A stretch of 64,000 bases of DNA from Zygaena filipendulae (GCA_907165275.2 OU015651.1:146501-210500); one strand, 5' to 3'. Shown: positions 46,375 through 57,947, numbered from the stretch's first letter. Program-made: numbers and translations. The notes: generated by a model not told the origin, from the letters alone.

Positions 46375-46600
46375 CACCAGATTGGCGCAGTAGGCTGTAG
46401 GTCACCGTGCCTACCCGCTAATCAAGGGGTTCCGGGTTCGATTTCCGGTGGGGGTGAACTTTGTGTGGTACACACAAAGGGTTCCATTTTCCAGTCTGGG
46501 CATGTTTAAATATCTATCTATAGTATATATGTAATAATATGTAGTATATACCACGTTTGCTTGGTTTCCACGAAACAAGCTTATAGCTTAGTGTAGGATC
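46375..46600 (+). mobile_element. tRNA-derived SINE
   Basis: A box TGGCGCAGTAGG (46383-46394) and B box GGTTCGATTTC (46435-46445) are spaced as in a tRNA, followed by GGTGGGGGTGAAC and a body ending in AT-rich repeats. It is the same family as 21775-21895. Confidence 0.65.
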
Positions 46601-47309
46601 CGCTATATCAAGTAGATCTGTGTTTTGTGAAGTGGATTATTATGATTATTAAATTAGAAAATCCACTGACAGTTACAGAATTCCTGAGTGACATTGGATT
46701 CCAATTGGATACTCTCTAAAATGGAGCAAAGATACTGAAATATATGCGAGGGGAACAATTATTTGATTGCGATATATCCTGATATAAAGAGTTCCCGCGG
46801 AATTCCGAAATTTACACGGGTGGAAACGTGAGGGAAACAGCTCTTAGTTTTATAAGTGTCTATAAATTGCAGATTTAATTTCTTTGGTTCTACAATCTAC
46901 TAGGTATTTATTAGTTTTACACAAGATAATATTTTGAAAGCAGCGCCATAAGAGAAAAAATATACATTCATAAGCGCCACCTTGTGGCCTACGCAGCGAT
47001 TTAGAAGATGTTCAATTTGCTTGTTGCGCAGAAAGTTGTACCTATCGATTGACGCGCGCAGGACCGCCTCCCAAACAAACGAATCGAAGTCGAACAGCTG
47101 ACAGCCTGTCGATGACAGACGAGTCGGAGTCTATTGTGTTTGTGAGTAGAGAACCGATTTTAAATAATTTAAATTTGTATAAAACCTTAATATCTCAGCA
47201 AATAATGAACAAATATCGGATCACGTCGTGGAAAATTTTATAAAGGCGCACCTGTTTTCGTACACTTTAACCGCGGCGAGTAGGTATATAGCTACTCGGT
47301 CAACATAAC

Positions 47310-47553
47310 TCAGTGTTGCGAATTGAAATCGTGTTGCAAAATGTGGAAAAGTGAAGGTCGTGCGCGGAGTTGCTAATTGTCGGACGGCACGTTTCCAGTG
47401 ACAAACCCCACCGCGCTCTTTCACCGCGTTCCGTCTCGCAACCGGTTCGACGTGACGCGCAGGCCAGCGCCGCTATTTACGTAACACCGCCAGTGTTGAC
47501 ATACCTACACCAATATTTAATTTAATTACCGATACGATCGGAAGGCGAGCGCC
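47310..47553 (+). promoter_or_regulatory. Candidate initiator and 5' leader of P5CDH
   Basis: TCAGTG (47310-47315), an arthropod initiator-like site, lies about 240 bp upstream of the ATG. The interval becomes progressively CpG-rich (GTTCCGTCTCGCAACCGG). No TATA box was seen. Weak evidence. Confidence 0.3.
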
Positions 47554-49254
47554 ATGCTGAACATATGCAAGCGGGGCGCGCGCTCGGCGCGGTCGCTGGA
47601 GCGCGCGGCGGGCAGCGTGGTGGAGCGGCCGCAGCTGCAGCCGCTGGAGGTGAGGAACGAGCCGGTGCTGGCGTACCGCGAGGGCAGCCGCGAGCGGGCC
47701 GAGCTGCGCGGCGAGCTGGCGCGCACCGCCGCCGTCACCGAGGAGGTGCCCATCGTCATCGGCGACGAGACCTTCAAGGACGGCGAGCCCCGCTATCAGG
47801 TGATGCCGCATGACCACGGCAGAAAACTCGCCAAGTTCTATTATGCCAGCGAGAAAACAATTCAGAAGGCCATACAGGTGTCCGTTGAGGCGCAGGCCCG
47901 GTGGGACCGAACCTCCCTGCAGGAGCGCGCAAAGATCTGGACCCGAGCGGCGGACCTCATGGCCGGCGCCTACAGGCAGAAACTCAATGCGGCTACGATG
48001 CTCGGCCAATCTAAGTCTGTGATACAGGCAGAGATCGATTCCGCTTGTGAACTTATTGATTTTATTCGTTTCAACTTATTGTTCCTTAAAGAAAATTCAG
48101 CCTACCAACCGATCTCAGAAAATCCAAATGTTACCAAGAATTCGATGAGATTCCGTGGAATCGATGGATTCATTGCAGCGATAACTCCTTTCAACTTTAC
48201 TGCCATTGGAGGTAACTTGGCATATACACCGGCGCTGATGGGCAATGGTGTTGTATGGAAACCATCAGACACTGCCATGCTGTCCAACTGGCGCATCTTT
48301 AACATCATGCGTGAAGCTGGACTCCCCTCAGGTGTAGTTAACTTTGTGCCGGCTAACGGTCCCACATTTGGTCGCACTATCACCAGTTCACCCTATCTTG
48401 CTGGTGTAAATTTCACTGGATCGGTGCCAACATTCAACTGGCTTTGGGGTGCAGTTGCAAAGAACCTGGATCGCTTCCGTAATTATCCTCGACTGGTGGG
48501 TGAATGTGGTGGCAAGAACTACCACTTTGTGCATCCTTCAGCTGATGTGAGATCAGTTGTCACCTCCACCATCAGGTCCGCATTTGAATACAGCGGTCAA
48601 AAGTGTTCTGCTTGCTCTAGAATGTACATCCCCAAGTCACTCGCTGATCCAATCAAACAAGGCTTAATCGAAGAGCGCAACAAACTTAAAGTGGGTGATC
48701 CGACCGACTTCAGTGTGTTCACAGCTGCGGTGATCGACAATGCTGCTTTCAACCGAATATCGACGTACATCCAGAAAGCTAAAAACAACCCCAAGAATAA
48801 TATCTTGGTGGGTGGTGAGTTTGACAACAGCAAGGGGTATTTCGTGCAGCCAACGATCATCGAGACGTCAGACCCGTTGGACAAGTTGATGACCGAAGAG
48901 ATATTCGGGCCCGTGCTCACGTTGTACGTGTACGAGGACAGAGATGTGCTGAAGGCGCTCTCGCTGGTGGGCTCATCGACTAAGTTCGCGCTGACGGGGG
49001 CGGTGTTCGCGGCGGACGAGGCCTTCCTGCAGGTGGCACTCGAGGAGCTAAAGCCGACGGCGGGCAACTTCTACATCAATGACAAGTCTACAGGTTCGGT
49101 GGTGGGTCAGCAGCCGTTTGGTGGCGGGCGCATGTCCGGCACCAATGACAAGGCAGGCGGGCCCAACTACGTGATGCGCTGGACCTCGCCGCAGTCCATC
49201 AAGGAGACCTTCGTGCCGCTGCGAGACGTCGACTACCCCTACATGAGGGACTAG
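47554..49254 (+). CDS. P5CDh1: Delta-1-pyrroline-5-carboxylate dehydrogenase, mitochondrial (ALDH4)
   Basis: This enzyme oxidises P5C/glutamate semialdehyde to glutamate with NAD+, the second step of proline breakdown in the mitochondrial matrix. The 566-aa frame is close to the usual length of about 563. The N-terminus (MLNICKRGARSARSLERAA) is rich in Arg, Ala and Ser with no early acids, as expected for a mitochondrial presequence. Seen: ITPFNFTAIGGNL (210-222), VVWKPSD (233-239), the catalytic Glu in VGECGGKN (E317), the nucleophile in SGQKCSACSR (C351), EEIFGPVL and the C-terminal QQPFGGGRMSGTNDKAG substrate-loop region. ATG context GCGCCATGC. The gene has no intron, while its neighbours have several. 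An AATAAA follows at 49343. Confidence 0.95.
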   Translation: MLNICKRGARSARSLERAAGSVVERPQLQPLEVRNEPVLAYREGSRERAELRGELARTAAVTEEVPIVIGDETFKDGEPRYQVMPHDHGRKLAKFYYASEKTIQKAIQVSVEAQARWDRTSLQERAKIWTRAADLMAGAYRQKLNAATMLGQSKSVIQAEIDSACELIDFIRFNLLFLKENSAYQPISENPNVTKNSMRFRGIDGFIAAITPFNFTAIGGNLAYTPALMGNGVVWKPSDTAMLSNWRIFNIMREAGLPSGVVNFVPANGPTFGRTITSSPYLAGVNFTGSVPTFNWLWGAVAKNLDRFRNYPRLVGECGGKNYHFVHPSADVRSVVTSTIRSAFEYSGQKCSACSRMYIPKSLADPIKQGLIEERNKLKVGDPTDFSVFTAAVIDNAAFNRISTYIQKAKNNPKNNILVGGEFDNSKGYFVQPTIIETSDPLDKLMTEEIFGPVLTLYVYEDRDVLKALSLVGSSTKFALTGAVFAADEAFLQVALEELKPTAGNFYINDKSTGSVVGQQPFGGGRMSGTNDKAGGPNYVMRWTSPQSIKETFVPLRDVDYPYMRD

Positions 49255-49342
49255 AACCAGCCGCGAGAGGCACCGGGAAATATCAGTATCCAATAGATAC
49301 CTAGATAGAGAGTAGTTGTTAAAATTAAATAATACCAGTTAC

Positions 49343-49348
49343 AATAAA
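49343..49348 (+). terminator. Polyadenylation signal of P5CDH
   Basis: AATAAA 89 bases after the stop codon, in an AT-rich 3' end; no genomic poly(A) tract follows. Confidence 0.6.
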
Positions 49349-50339
49349 TTTATATTAAGTTTAATATTATATGAACAATAATTAGAATAGTTAAGTATTC
49401 ATTACTATTAGCTAAAGTAGGTAATCAATTATTAGGTGTCACCGAATGGTGGTGGTGGTTCACCAATGATAATAATTTTATCATCTGAAACTCAGACAAA
49501 ATTTCAAACTCTGAGACTGTAGTTTAACTTGTTTGACTAGGCAGGTGTACTTAATATATTGAATAATTTAATGTAATTACCTATGTTTGTCATCACAATG
49601 AATATGTATAGTTAGGGTACTTACATAATTTATTTTCTTTAAGTGATGAATTTATTCTGAATATTTTGTCTTGTGTTGTGAATGTGATCGACGTGACTGT
49701 CCGTGACTGTCGGGTAGCTGCCAGCTAGCCCCACGCCCTTATCGTGCGACGCGCGACGTGCACTAGCGAAATGTACCTATCTTCGGTTTGGTAGGTAGGT
49801 AGATACGCATGTTTTGTTTGGTCTCTGTGGCTTATCAGTTCTTATCAGTTGGTTAACAGTCCTGCGCTGTACCTTGTTACATTTCTGAATGAATATTGTA
49901 TTTAAAATACAGCAATTAACAGTGTTTGATTAGGTAAGTAGGTACCTACTGACTACAATATCTGTCATAATAATATTCAAGCAATGTAGGGTACCTACCT
50001 AGTACCTACACCTAGACTAAAGTAGGTATGTGTTGAATTTTAATTTTTGCATTTAATAATTTGTGCTTAATGCTTATGGTAGGTTACCTATCTTTATTTT
50101 TATATGTTTTATCTTATACTAAAGCAGGCCTATCGTCTTGAATCAAAAACCACTATTTAATGTGGGTCTTATATCTTTCCCCTTATGTAGGTAGGTATTA
50201 AGAATGAATTGTTATTTTTGTTAGTTATTTTTTTTTTAAATACCTACCATTAGAATAGTTCAAAACAATAATTTACTACATGTAACTATTAAGTGGATAT
50301 AAATTTTTGAATTCAAAAATATTCTTATTATTGAAGTTT

Positions 50340-50470
50340 CAAACCGATCAGTGGTGGCACAAACCAATAATAATATTACGTGTATTTTTGTCTTTTGGAT
50401 TAAATCGGTATTTTGTTATTTTTAAATTTAGTTTTGTGTTTTTGGAAGTCGGTTTTTATTTATTTGTTAA
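50340..50470 (+). repeat. Interspersed repeat shared with 12490-12625
   Basis: CAGTGGTGGCACAAACCAAT ... GGATTAAATCGGTATTTTG ... TGGAAGTCGGTTTTTATT, reverse complement of the copy at 12.5 kb. Confidence 0.6.
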
Positions 50471-51306
50471 AATTTTCTTTTTTTCTCGCATTTCAGTGGG
50501 TTGTTTTGTAATTTATCTAAGTTACAATAGCCTAATGTCAACTGCTCATCACCTTTTACAAAATGTTGCTTTTCCCAATGCAGGGACGTTAATTTTTGAG
50601 GAGTTCTCCTAGTACTTCACCATCAGTTCCACTTCACCATATACATTGTGACGAGCATAAATTGTTTAGAAAACACATTAAAGTTAACGAATCGCAACCT
50701 GTGAAATACCTATTATTGAGTAGTTTCGATGACCATCTGTGGTCTTCATCATCAGTTCCACTTCTTAAAACTTTGCTTTTCGAAAGCAAATGAACGATTT
50801 ACTTACTTTAAAAAATACCCAAATCGCTATAGGTGTGCCTGTAATTTTTTAAGAGTTCCCTCGGTTTCGCCAAGATCCCATCATCAGATCCCGACTTGGT
50901 GGCAATGGGACCTAAGTTGGAGTATACCCTTTCAAACAAAAAAAGAATAACCGATCAGGGACCCAATTCTCGCCTCCTTCGAAAAATCTAAAAAAAAAAA
51001 CGATAACTCGAAATACTCGAGCGCGTCAGATTAAGATATTATGGTGGGTTAATTACATGCTGAGAAGTGTGTATATGAATAATCTGAAGATTTGAACGTG
51101 ATGAAAGGGAGTTAGAGGATCACAAACTTGCAAAAATAAACCGCCACCTCGACATTCTCGAGCGCGGTTGATTTATTTTTTATTTTGAAGTAAATCACTC
51201 GAGGATGGCAGGAAAAATATTATCTGCCGATTTCCATGAGCCGAAGAAACAAAAATCGTCTATAAAGTTTATAACGAGCAGCTGCAGCAGCTACACATGT
51301 ACAGCA

Positions 51307-51339
51307 GTACATGTTTCACAGCAGCTGTGAAACATGTAC
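51307..51339. repeat. Perfect 15-bp hairpin
   Basis: GTACATGTTTCACAG and CTGTGAAACATGTAC flank a CAG loop. ACATGT occurs again just upstream (51295-51300), so the region is locally repetitive. Confidence 0.85.
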
Positions 51340-52541
51340 AGTCGCGGAATGAAAAGGTTTGTCAATTTTCAAATTGATTCGTTCAACATATCACGAGCAC
51401 AAACCTATTCCTTTTTGAAATCTTCAAATCCTTTTTTAATCTTCAAGGAAAAATTTTGGTCTGTAGAGCAAAATGTTGCATGAAGTTTACCTCCCCGCCC
51501 GAACCCGTGTGTCTCCCCTCAAACACCATTGTCAAGTGTCAACCCAATATCCAAAGAGAATATAAATCTTTGAACTCTATGTAGTTTGTGGTTAACCCGT
51601 TTCTACCGTTTATAGGATATGTTCCAAAATGGACTGATACCACAGGCCCAGTGCTCCCAGTGCCCTGAATAACTTTCAGCATACTGCCGCAGTGCCCGCA
51701 GAAGGCGGTATGACGTCATAATCGTCGCCATTTTTGTACTGGTAAGGTGCTCTCAGTGGTTTGATCACATGGTCAACCTGTGGGTTTTAAAGCGTGACGT
51801 GACAATGACATGCAGAGCTCAGATGCGCAACACGATAAAATTTCATCTAGCCAATTTTTATCGATTCTCGTCGATGTAAATTATTTTGTCTACCAGTAGT
51901 AAGTACCAGTCGTAACATGGCAGCAAAAAATGTTTGATGGATGACAGTATACTAGACTGCGTTCCATTTTAAAGTAAACCGATCATTATTGCTCAGTATA
52001 GCTAACTTTATAAGAACAGCTTCGCAGTATACTGCAGTGACGTCATACCTTACAGTGCTCTTAGTGTTTACGGAACATACCCATGGCTTGGAATATCTAT
52101 GTAGAGCTTATCTAAACTAAAATAACGCAGCCCACTACTTCAATAGCAGTTTTAGATATGCGGGATCATAATTATACTGATAATATCTATTTAGTGGTTA
52201 TATACTCTTTGAGTGTGAGTGCGGCGACAGTATTGCACACTTGTGATGAATAGACAAACCAGATTTATATGTGTCGTATCCATATTTTAACGGCTGTGCG
52301 TGTGCGTAGACCCGATGGAGGGGCGCGTCATTTTAGCTTAGATGATCTCTACCTACCTATTATATATTAATAAATATTTAGTGGAGGACTTTTGGCGGGA
52401 TTAACAGAAATGGGTCTCAATTTTATTTCTTTGTTTTACAAATTAGTTTATGGCAACTAATATTGTGTGAATGTGGTGGATTTTGTATAATAGTCATCCA
52501 TTAGTGATAAACAGTGTGCGGAAACAGTAAGATAACATAAA

Positions 52542-55154
52542 ATGTTGCGTTCATCGGGAGGTTGTCGTTTTACTAATACAACTTCCCACAGAGCGTCCTA
52601 AGTTGCTATTAAGGCTCAACTGTGAAGAGTTGCTACCAAAAGTTCCGGTAAAGCATCAAAATGCATCCCACCAATAACTTCAGAAGAAGAAAAGTACAAC
52701 TGAATTGGCTGTATGGACTCAGATTCCTGTGCCTTCTCCAAAGGAGTAAATTTAAACAAATAAAAATTTAGGGGAAAATTTGTTAATCGTACTATAATAT
52801 ATTAATGCCGCAATTTTTAAGTATAAATTATTAATTGTATAGAAATTTTGATATTAAATGTTTCTTAAAAAAAATCTAGACATTTTTGCTTTTGATCAAT
52901 TTTTTTTTTATGAAAACCAATATTTTCGCCCTAATAATTTCGAAACTAAGGCAAAAACTTGACGCTATGTATTTTTTATACACTTAATATGATTTTATTT
53001 TGGGAGATTAAGGGAAATTTGACATAACCTTTAGGGCTAAATGTTATCTTTAGGGGTAAATGTTTTCGAGAGTTGGTAACACTGAAAAAAAAATCATGAA
53101 AAGATTTAATTTTGGATTTAAAATTTATCACAAGTTTTCACAAGAAAAAGACGTTTTTAATTTACGAAAAGGAGTATCTAGTGTTAAGTGACGATCTAAC
53201 GAACATCAGAGAAATGTGGCTCAAACGTTTAAGGGGAAAAGGATTTTAACCGTTGACAAGTTTTGCTTAACTAAATCTGGCGAACTGCCTATCCAACCCT
53301 CTTTTCTGCAAAGGAAATTGAAGATGGCATTCACCGTCAAATAGGTGGAGCCATAAAACCACAAATTGGAATTGGAAGATGGCATTTCATTCAGTTCATT
53401 GGACGACAAAGGTTAGGTTAGGTTAGTTCTTAGTTTGTATAAAAATAGTTGCTATCTGCATCTCTTTGTACCTGCATAGTTCTTCTGAACAAAAAATAGA
53501 ACAGATTTGAATGCAGTTTTCACTATCTTGTACCTACTTACTGTCAAGTTTTTGGAAAAGTTTATACACATACCTAAACGGAATCTGGATGAAACCGTGG
53601 GGAACAGCTATTGTACAGTAATTTACTTAAATATGGGTAGATCCTGTTCAGTCTAGTTAGTACAGTACCTAGTATTTCAGGGTCCAATTTTTGTCTCAGA
53701 TTGTGGAGTAGATGATATTATGCTTTAAGGTACAAAAATATGATTTTATTAGTACCTACTTACATATTTATAGCATATTTATAGCTTATATTTATATTAC
53801 ATTTCAGGCTTGATGATCACACCTGTAATACCTGTCATGACCATACCTAGCAAGCCATCAAAGCCACTGCTGGTAATTAGTTGCTAAATTTTATTTTAAA
53901 TTACTGTTTAGTTCAATGTACTATTAAGAAAGTATTTAGACTTTTATTAATCAATAAAAAATGTATTGTTACATAAGTTTTGTAATTTACAGATCAGCTG
54001 GATAAATTAAGTTCATATTTATAGCAATACCCATTATCCATTCATAAACGGTAGGTATGCCCATTGATTTTTTTTTACAATTTTCTGTTTACAGATTGGA
54101 TCAAGATGGGGTTTAACATGCACAAGTGAAATTCCATATGACCCACCTGGTAATTTGTTTTTAGTATTCCGTTTATATCTCTTCTCTCGTTCTGAGAACG
54201 TTTTAGTGTTGTAACAGCTATATAAATAACTAGTTGTGCCTCGTGATTTCACTCGCGTTAATTTCAGAGTCCCCACGGTCTAATGTATAAACTATATATT
54301 GTAAAGTTTCATTTAAATGGATCCAGTAGTTTTTGCGTGAAAGAGTAACAAACATCCATCCATACAAACTCTCGTATGTATAATATTAGTAAGGATATCC
54401 TAAATAAAGTCCTCCACCGTGTCTGTCTGTCTGTTCGCGATAAATTCAAAAACTACCGAACAGACTTTATACGGCTGTCACCAATAGATAGAGTGATGAG
54501 AAAGATTAGGCATATAATTTGTCAGTGTTTTGTGTATATTGGTTGAAATATAACAATATTTTTGAAAGTGTCGTAAAAAATACTTTGTTATGCTTTCACA
54601 CGTTAACGACTCTACCAATCACCACGAAATTTTGCATACACGTCAAGGCTAAAGAGATCTTCGAAATTGTGCAACCGGGGAAACAGGTAGTAAATCCTTC
54701 CTATTATAAATGCAAAAGTGAGTTTGATTGTTTGTTTGTAACGCTTTCACGCCTTAACGGATGAACCGATCATCACGAAATGTATGAAACATGTTGTCAG
54801 GTGTAGAGAAGGACATAGGGTACTTTTCATCCCGGAATTCCCACGGGTACTCTAAAATTTCCGTGGGTAAAACTGCGAGGAACAGCTAGTTATATAATGA
54901 CTACCTATATGTCTTAAATATGCATAGACAGCTAACTTATTAATAAGAAATCAGTTTTTTCATGTATGTATTTTTAGACATAATTGTTTCTTCACCAACT
55001 TTGAGTGCAACTAATAAAGATGCATTTGCTATTAGTATTTTGTTTAAAGCACGATAGCAAGAATTAAATTTTAATAAAAATTATAATGAGCTTTTTTTGT
55101 TTAGGTAAAGTGACCCGAACACCTAAAAGAACTGCACAGGAGGAGGCTCATTGA
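52542..55154 (+). CDS. Unrecognised small multi-exon protein (~62 aa)
   Basis: Three exons have strong signals and agreeing phases. They are 53808-53872 (TACATTTCAG|GC ... CTGCTG|GTAATT), 54095-54149 (TGTTTACAG|ATTGGA ... CCACCTG|GTAATT) and 55105-55154 (TTTGTTTAG|GTAAAG ... CATTGA). They encode LMITPVIPVMTIPSKPSKPLL (split at residue 20 for length: last L closes the exon), IGSRWGLTCTSEIPYDPPG and KVTRTPKRTAQEEAH. AATAAA follows at 55232 and 55244, giving a short 3' UTR. The first exon is uncertain: an ATG at 52542 gives MLRSSG and ends at a weak donor (GGGAG|GTTGTC) with the right phase. No family was recognised; the peptide has Pro- and Lys-rich parts and no membrane segment. It could be a conserved small protein or the 3' end of a longer gene. 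Confidence 0.45.
54226..54397 (-). mobile_element. Helitron-like repeat
   Basis: Minus-strand copy: ATCCTTACTAATATTATACA (complement of 54378-54397) to AACTAGTTGTGCCTCG (54229). Same subfamily as 44983 (ACTACTGGATCCATTTAAAT). It lies in an intron of the small gene. Confidence 0.65.
54690..54892 (+). mobile_element. Helitron-like repeat
   Basis: AATCCTTCCTATTATAAATG through ACGCCTTAACGGATGAACCG and GGTACTTTTCATCCCGGAAT to GCGAGGAACAGCTAGTTA. Both ends are present. Confidence 0.65.
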
Positions 55155-55313
55155 AAAATTGGGAAGGCTTTTGGCCAAATCCAAGCTACTGTTTACAGAA
55201 TATAAAAATCTACTGAATACAGAAATTAAAAAATAAATGTTTCAATAAATAAAAATATATGTATTTTATTTCTTAGACAAAAACCAATAATTTTATAATC
55301 TAGAAAAGGGCTA

Positions 55314-55464
55314 GGTCCAGGAATTTGTATGGGCTGTGTGACTATGTTTCCTTCGCCTACTATTTTTCTAGTTTTATAATTAAAAAAAAGGTCCGGGAAT
55401 TTGTTTTGGCTGTGTGACTATGTTTCCTCCGTTTACTATTTTTCTAGTTTTATAATTTAAAAAA
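55314..55464. repeat. 76-bp tandem duplication
   Basis: GGTCCAGGAATTTGT at 55314 and GGTCCGGGAATTTGT at 55390 start two copies of a unit that shares GGCTGTGTGACTATGTTTCC and CTATTTTTCTAGTTTTATAA. They lie just past the small gene's polyadenylation signal. Confidence 0.85.
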
Positions 55465-56363
55465 AAACGAACTGTCGTGTTCTAAATTGCTACTGTCAGT
55501 TGTATAAGGACCAAAACGAATGTAGGGGAGATGTCCGTCTGATACGGTAGTATCTCTAAATAGTTTGTGAATATGTTACAGAATAGACCCGAGCGCTAGT
55601 CGTTATAGCCAGAGAGAAGGTAATCACTGTTATAGCTAGAGAGCTGGTGGAAATTTAGGTATCTGATTTCATCGTCGTTGATGCCAAGTCTGGACTAAGG
55701 ACTTATATTAACTAGAAAAAATTGGTGGCGAGCTCAGGTAGCTCTGATTTATTTTATAAATAATTTTGAAATTGTAACAAAAAAACTGTCATAACTCATA
55801 TTATCGTTTCTGTCATCAATTATATCTTATTAAATACACTTCATAGATAGTGAAATTAAAGCTGGCAGAAGCTATGCTATATCATTCCATCGTCTTTTCG
55901 AGAATTATTTTATGTTTTGTAAAGTATTTTTAAATTTAAGTCTACATCTCTGTTTATCATGTAATTTATTTAAAAACAATTATTAGGTCAGCAACAAAGT
56001 CTTCTACAGGTTTCGGAACGCACCCTCCTGGGTGTCATGTTTGAAAGGAAAAGGAAACTTAGTGCATACAGCTAATTCAGTTATTTCTTTCTTCTTCTGA
56101 AGTGATTTACATCGAAATGCATTGGTGCGATTTGTTTTTTTCTTTCATTGTTGTGATTCGATGCTTTGTTTTTTTTTTTTATGGCATCGCGCGGTTTGCG
56201 CATTTTGCCAGTTTCAAGGTAGGGAAACGATGATAAACATGAAAAGGATGCGGATTCGGAATTTTGAATAGGATCAGGAGACTGTAGGTTATTTTGGTTT
56301 ACACAGGTAGTCATAAATATTATTATATATACAGATAGATTATATCCTAATGTCGTTGGAAAT
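55465..56363. other. AT-rich intergenic stretch
   Basis: No coding exon or clear repeat was recognised. Confidence 0.4.
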
Positions 56364-56524
56364 CAGGAAAGATACGATACATCATGAGACTTGGTCACGT
56401 CTGTACACCGGCCCACCTGGCCAAACTTGGTATCGTTACTGATGAATATTGTGAGTGTGCGATGGACATAGGCGATCTAAACCACATTTTCTTTTCATGC
56501 CCACTTTACGACCGGTTACAGTGA
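56364..56524 (+). pseudogene. LINE fragment, C-terminal zinc-finger region of RT-ORF
   Basis: A frame open from about 56364 to a TGA at 56522 reads RLGHVCTPAHLAKLG then CECAMDIGDLNHIFFSCPLY. This Cys-rich CxC...H...C tail is typical of the end of jockey-type non-LTR reverse-transcriptase proteins in insects. No RT core is present, so it is a 5'-truncated remnant. It is followed at once by the hairpin at 56536-56577. Confidence 0.6.
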
Positions 56525-56535
56525 TATAAGACGAA

Positions 56536-56577
56536 ATGGGATGTTCACTTGAAGATCTCTTCAAGTGAACATCCCAT
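56536..56577. repeat. Perfect 20-bp inverted repeat with 2-base spacer
   Basis: ATGGGATGTTCACTTGAAGA (56536-56555) and its exact reverse complement (56558-56577) are separated by TC only. No mismatch in 20 bp is far beyond chance for this window. Confidence 0.9.
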
Positions 56578-56876
56578 ATTGTGAAGAATTGCTTCCAGGG
56601 TAATCCACGCCAATTCGAAAAAATCTCGAACTCGAGTCTGCTGTTGGATCCCTATGTCAACCATCAACCACACCTAGCTCCCCAGCTATTACTGACTGAC
56701 GTTTGACTGACATTTTCCATTTCTAGTTTATTTGTGGTTTGTAGTTTGTGTCGTATTTTATTGAGATTTTACAAAAGAAAAGAAGCCTTTCTTTAGACTT
56801 ACTTGTCTACATAATTTGTGGAGGAAGCTGAGGAAAAGTTAATAAAGTAGATATAGGAGAGATATACATTGCTAAT

Positions 56877-57947
56877 ATGACAAACGTGTTCGGTCTTATA
56901 GTGTCGGGTCGTCTGGTAAGCGCAAGCATGACTGTTTACGGTTTGATAGCGGATGTAGTGTTCACTTGGTTTTATTGTTGTTGTTACTGTGCGTTGTGGT
57001 GTGACACTTGACAGGTGCAGACGGACTTCGCGCAGGCGTCGGAGACCCAGTTCCTGATCACCATCCCTGAAGCGGACTCTATCAATCATGCGGTGGTGTT
57101 CCTGACGGGGACGAGCCCGCTGCCGGCCGGCACCGTGGGCATGGTGTACTGGAGCTGGCCAGACCCCGCCGCGCCGCCCAACTGGATGCTGCTAGGACAC
57201 ATCTCCAACATCAAACCCTCAGCCATATTCAAAATATCCAATTTGAAAAAGCTACACGAATTAGCTAGTAAGTTTGCCATTGTACATTTAGATAGTATTA
57301 AGTTTTTGAGTACCTTAGTAATCATTTTTATCATTGTAAAAGTTGAGATATAAGGATGGATGGACAGAACTATACAGAATTGTAATAAACCTGCTTCTGA
57401 CTGGATGTATGCATATGCATGAGGCATAAAATGACTGTTGTATTCTACTCTTTTGCAGATAACAACCAGTTTAGTGGTGCATTTGGCCAGCAGCAGATAT
57501 GCCACAATGCACAAATTGGCATTGCAATAGAGCCAGAGGCTAATGTGCAGCTTTTAGCGTCCTCCATAGTAAGTATTATGATGCAAGAATAGTAGGTGAA
57601 ATTTTCTTATCATTGATGTTGTCATTATTTAAATGTTTTTCTTATTTATGCAACATATTAAAAACATATTAAAGATATTATTATTATTATTTATTATTTT
57701 ACTTCAATACAATTATGTATAGTATAGCAACATTGTCTTGTTTCAGGCTCAGCAAACAACATCATATGTGACATTTGCACAAAAAATGCTAGAGAACCTT
57801 GTGAACTTTGTAGCATCATTTGCAGTGACTCAAGACCAAATGACGCCCACCCCTGGAGTATCCTACATACCCCTCAACACCCTGCAGACATGGTATCAGA
57901 ACTTTGAGCGAAGGCTCGTGCAAAATCCAAACTTTTGGAAGAATTAG
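56877..57947 (+). CDS. Hikeshi: Hikeshi, HSP70 nuclear import carrier
   Basis: Four exons, 56877-56915, 57015-57267, 57459-57568 and 57747-57947, join in phases 0, 1, 0 to a 200-aa protein (human form 197 aa). Seen: the start MTNVFGLIVSGRLVQT, SINHAVVFLTGT, the family box KPSAIFKISNLKK, AQIGIAIEP, FAQKMLENLVNFVASFAV and the C-terminal WYQNFERRLVQNPNFWKN. These match Hikeshi (C11orf73) closely along the whole length. The protein carries ATP-bound HSP70 into the nucleus during heat stress by binding FG-nucleoporins. Splice sites are consensus (CTG|GTAAGC, GCTA|GTAAGT, CCATA|GTAAGT). It is convergent with CDC7. No heat-shock element was examined in detail. Confidence 0.93.

Larger units (their letters stand above)
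49349..52541. other. Intergenic stretch with repeat debris
   Basis: AT-rich with TAGGTAGGTA runs (49790-50030), the interspersed repeat at 50340-50470, two related TCATCAGTTCCACTT segments (about 50620 and 50750), a perfect hairpin (51307-51339) and a possible MITE at 51610-52085 (GGATATGTTCC and GGAACATACC ends, GGTATGACGTCA and TGACGTCATACC inside). No gene was recognised. Confidence 0.4.

Noticed and set aside
46375..46450. A true tRNA gene
   Set aside because: A and B boxes are present, but the acceptor stem and cloverleaf cannot be formed and the body continues as a SINE.
51610..52085. A complete MITE with GGATATGTTCC/GGAACATACC ends
   Set aside because: Only short terminal and inner blocks match in inverted form, and no target duplication was found; listed only as a possibility in the intergenic entry.
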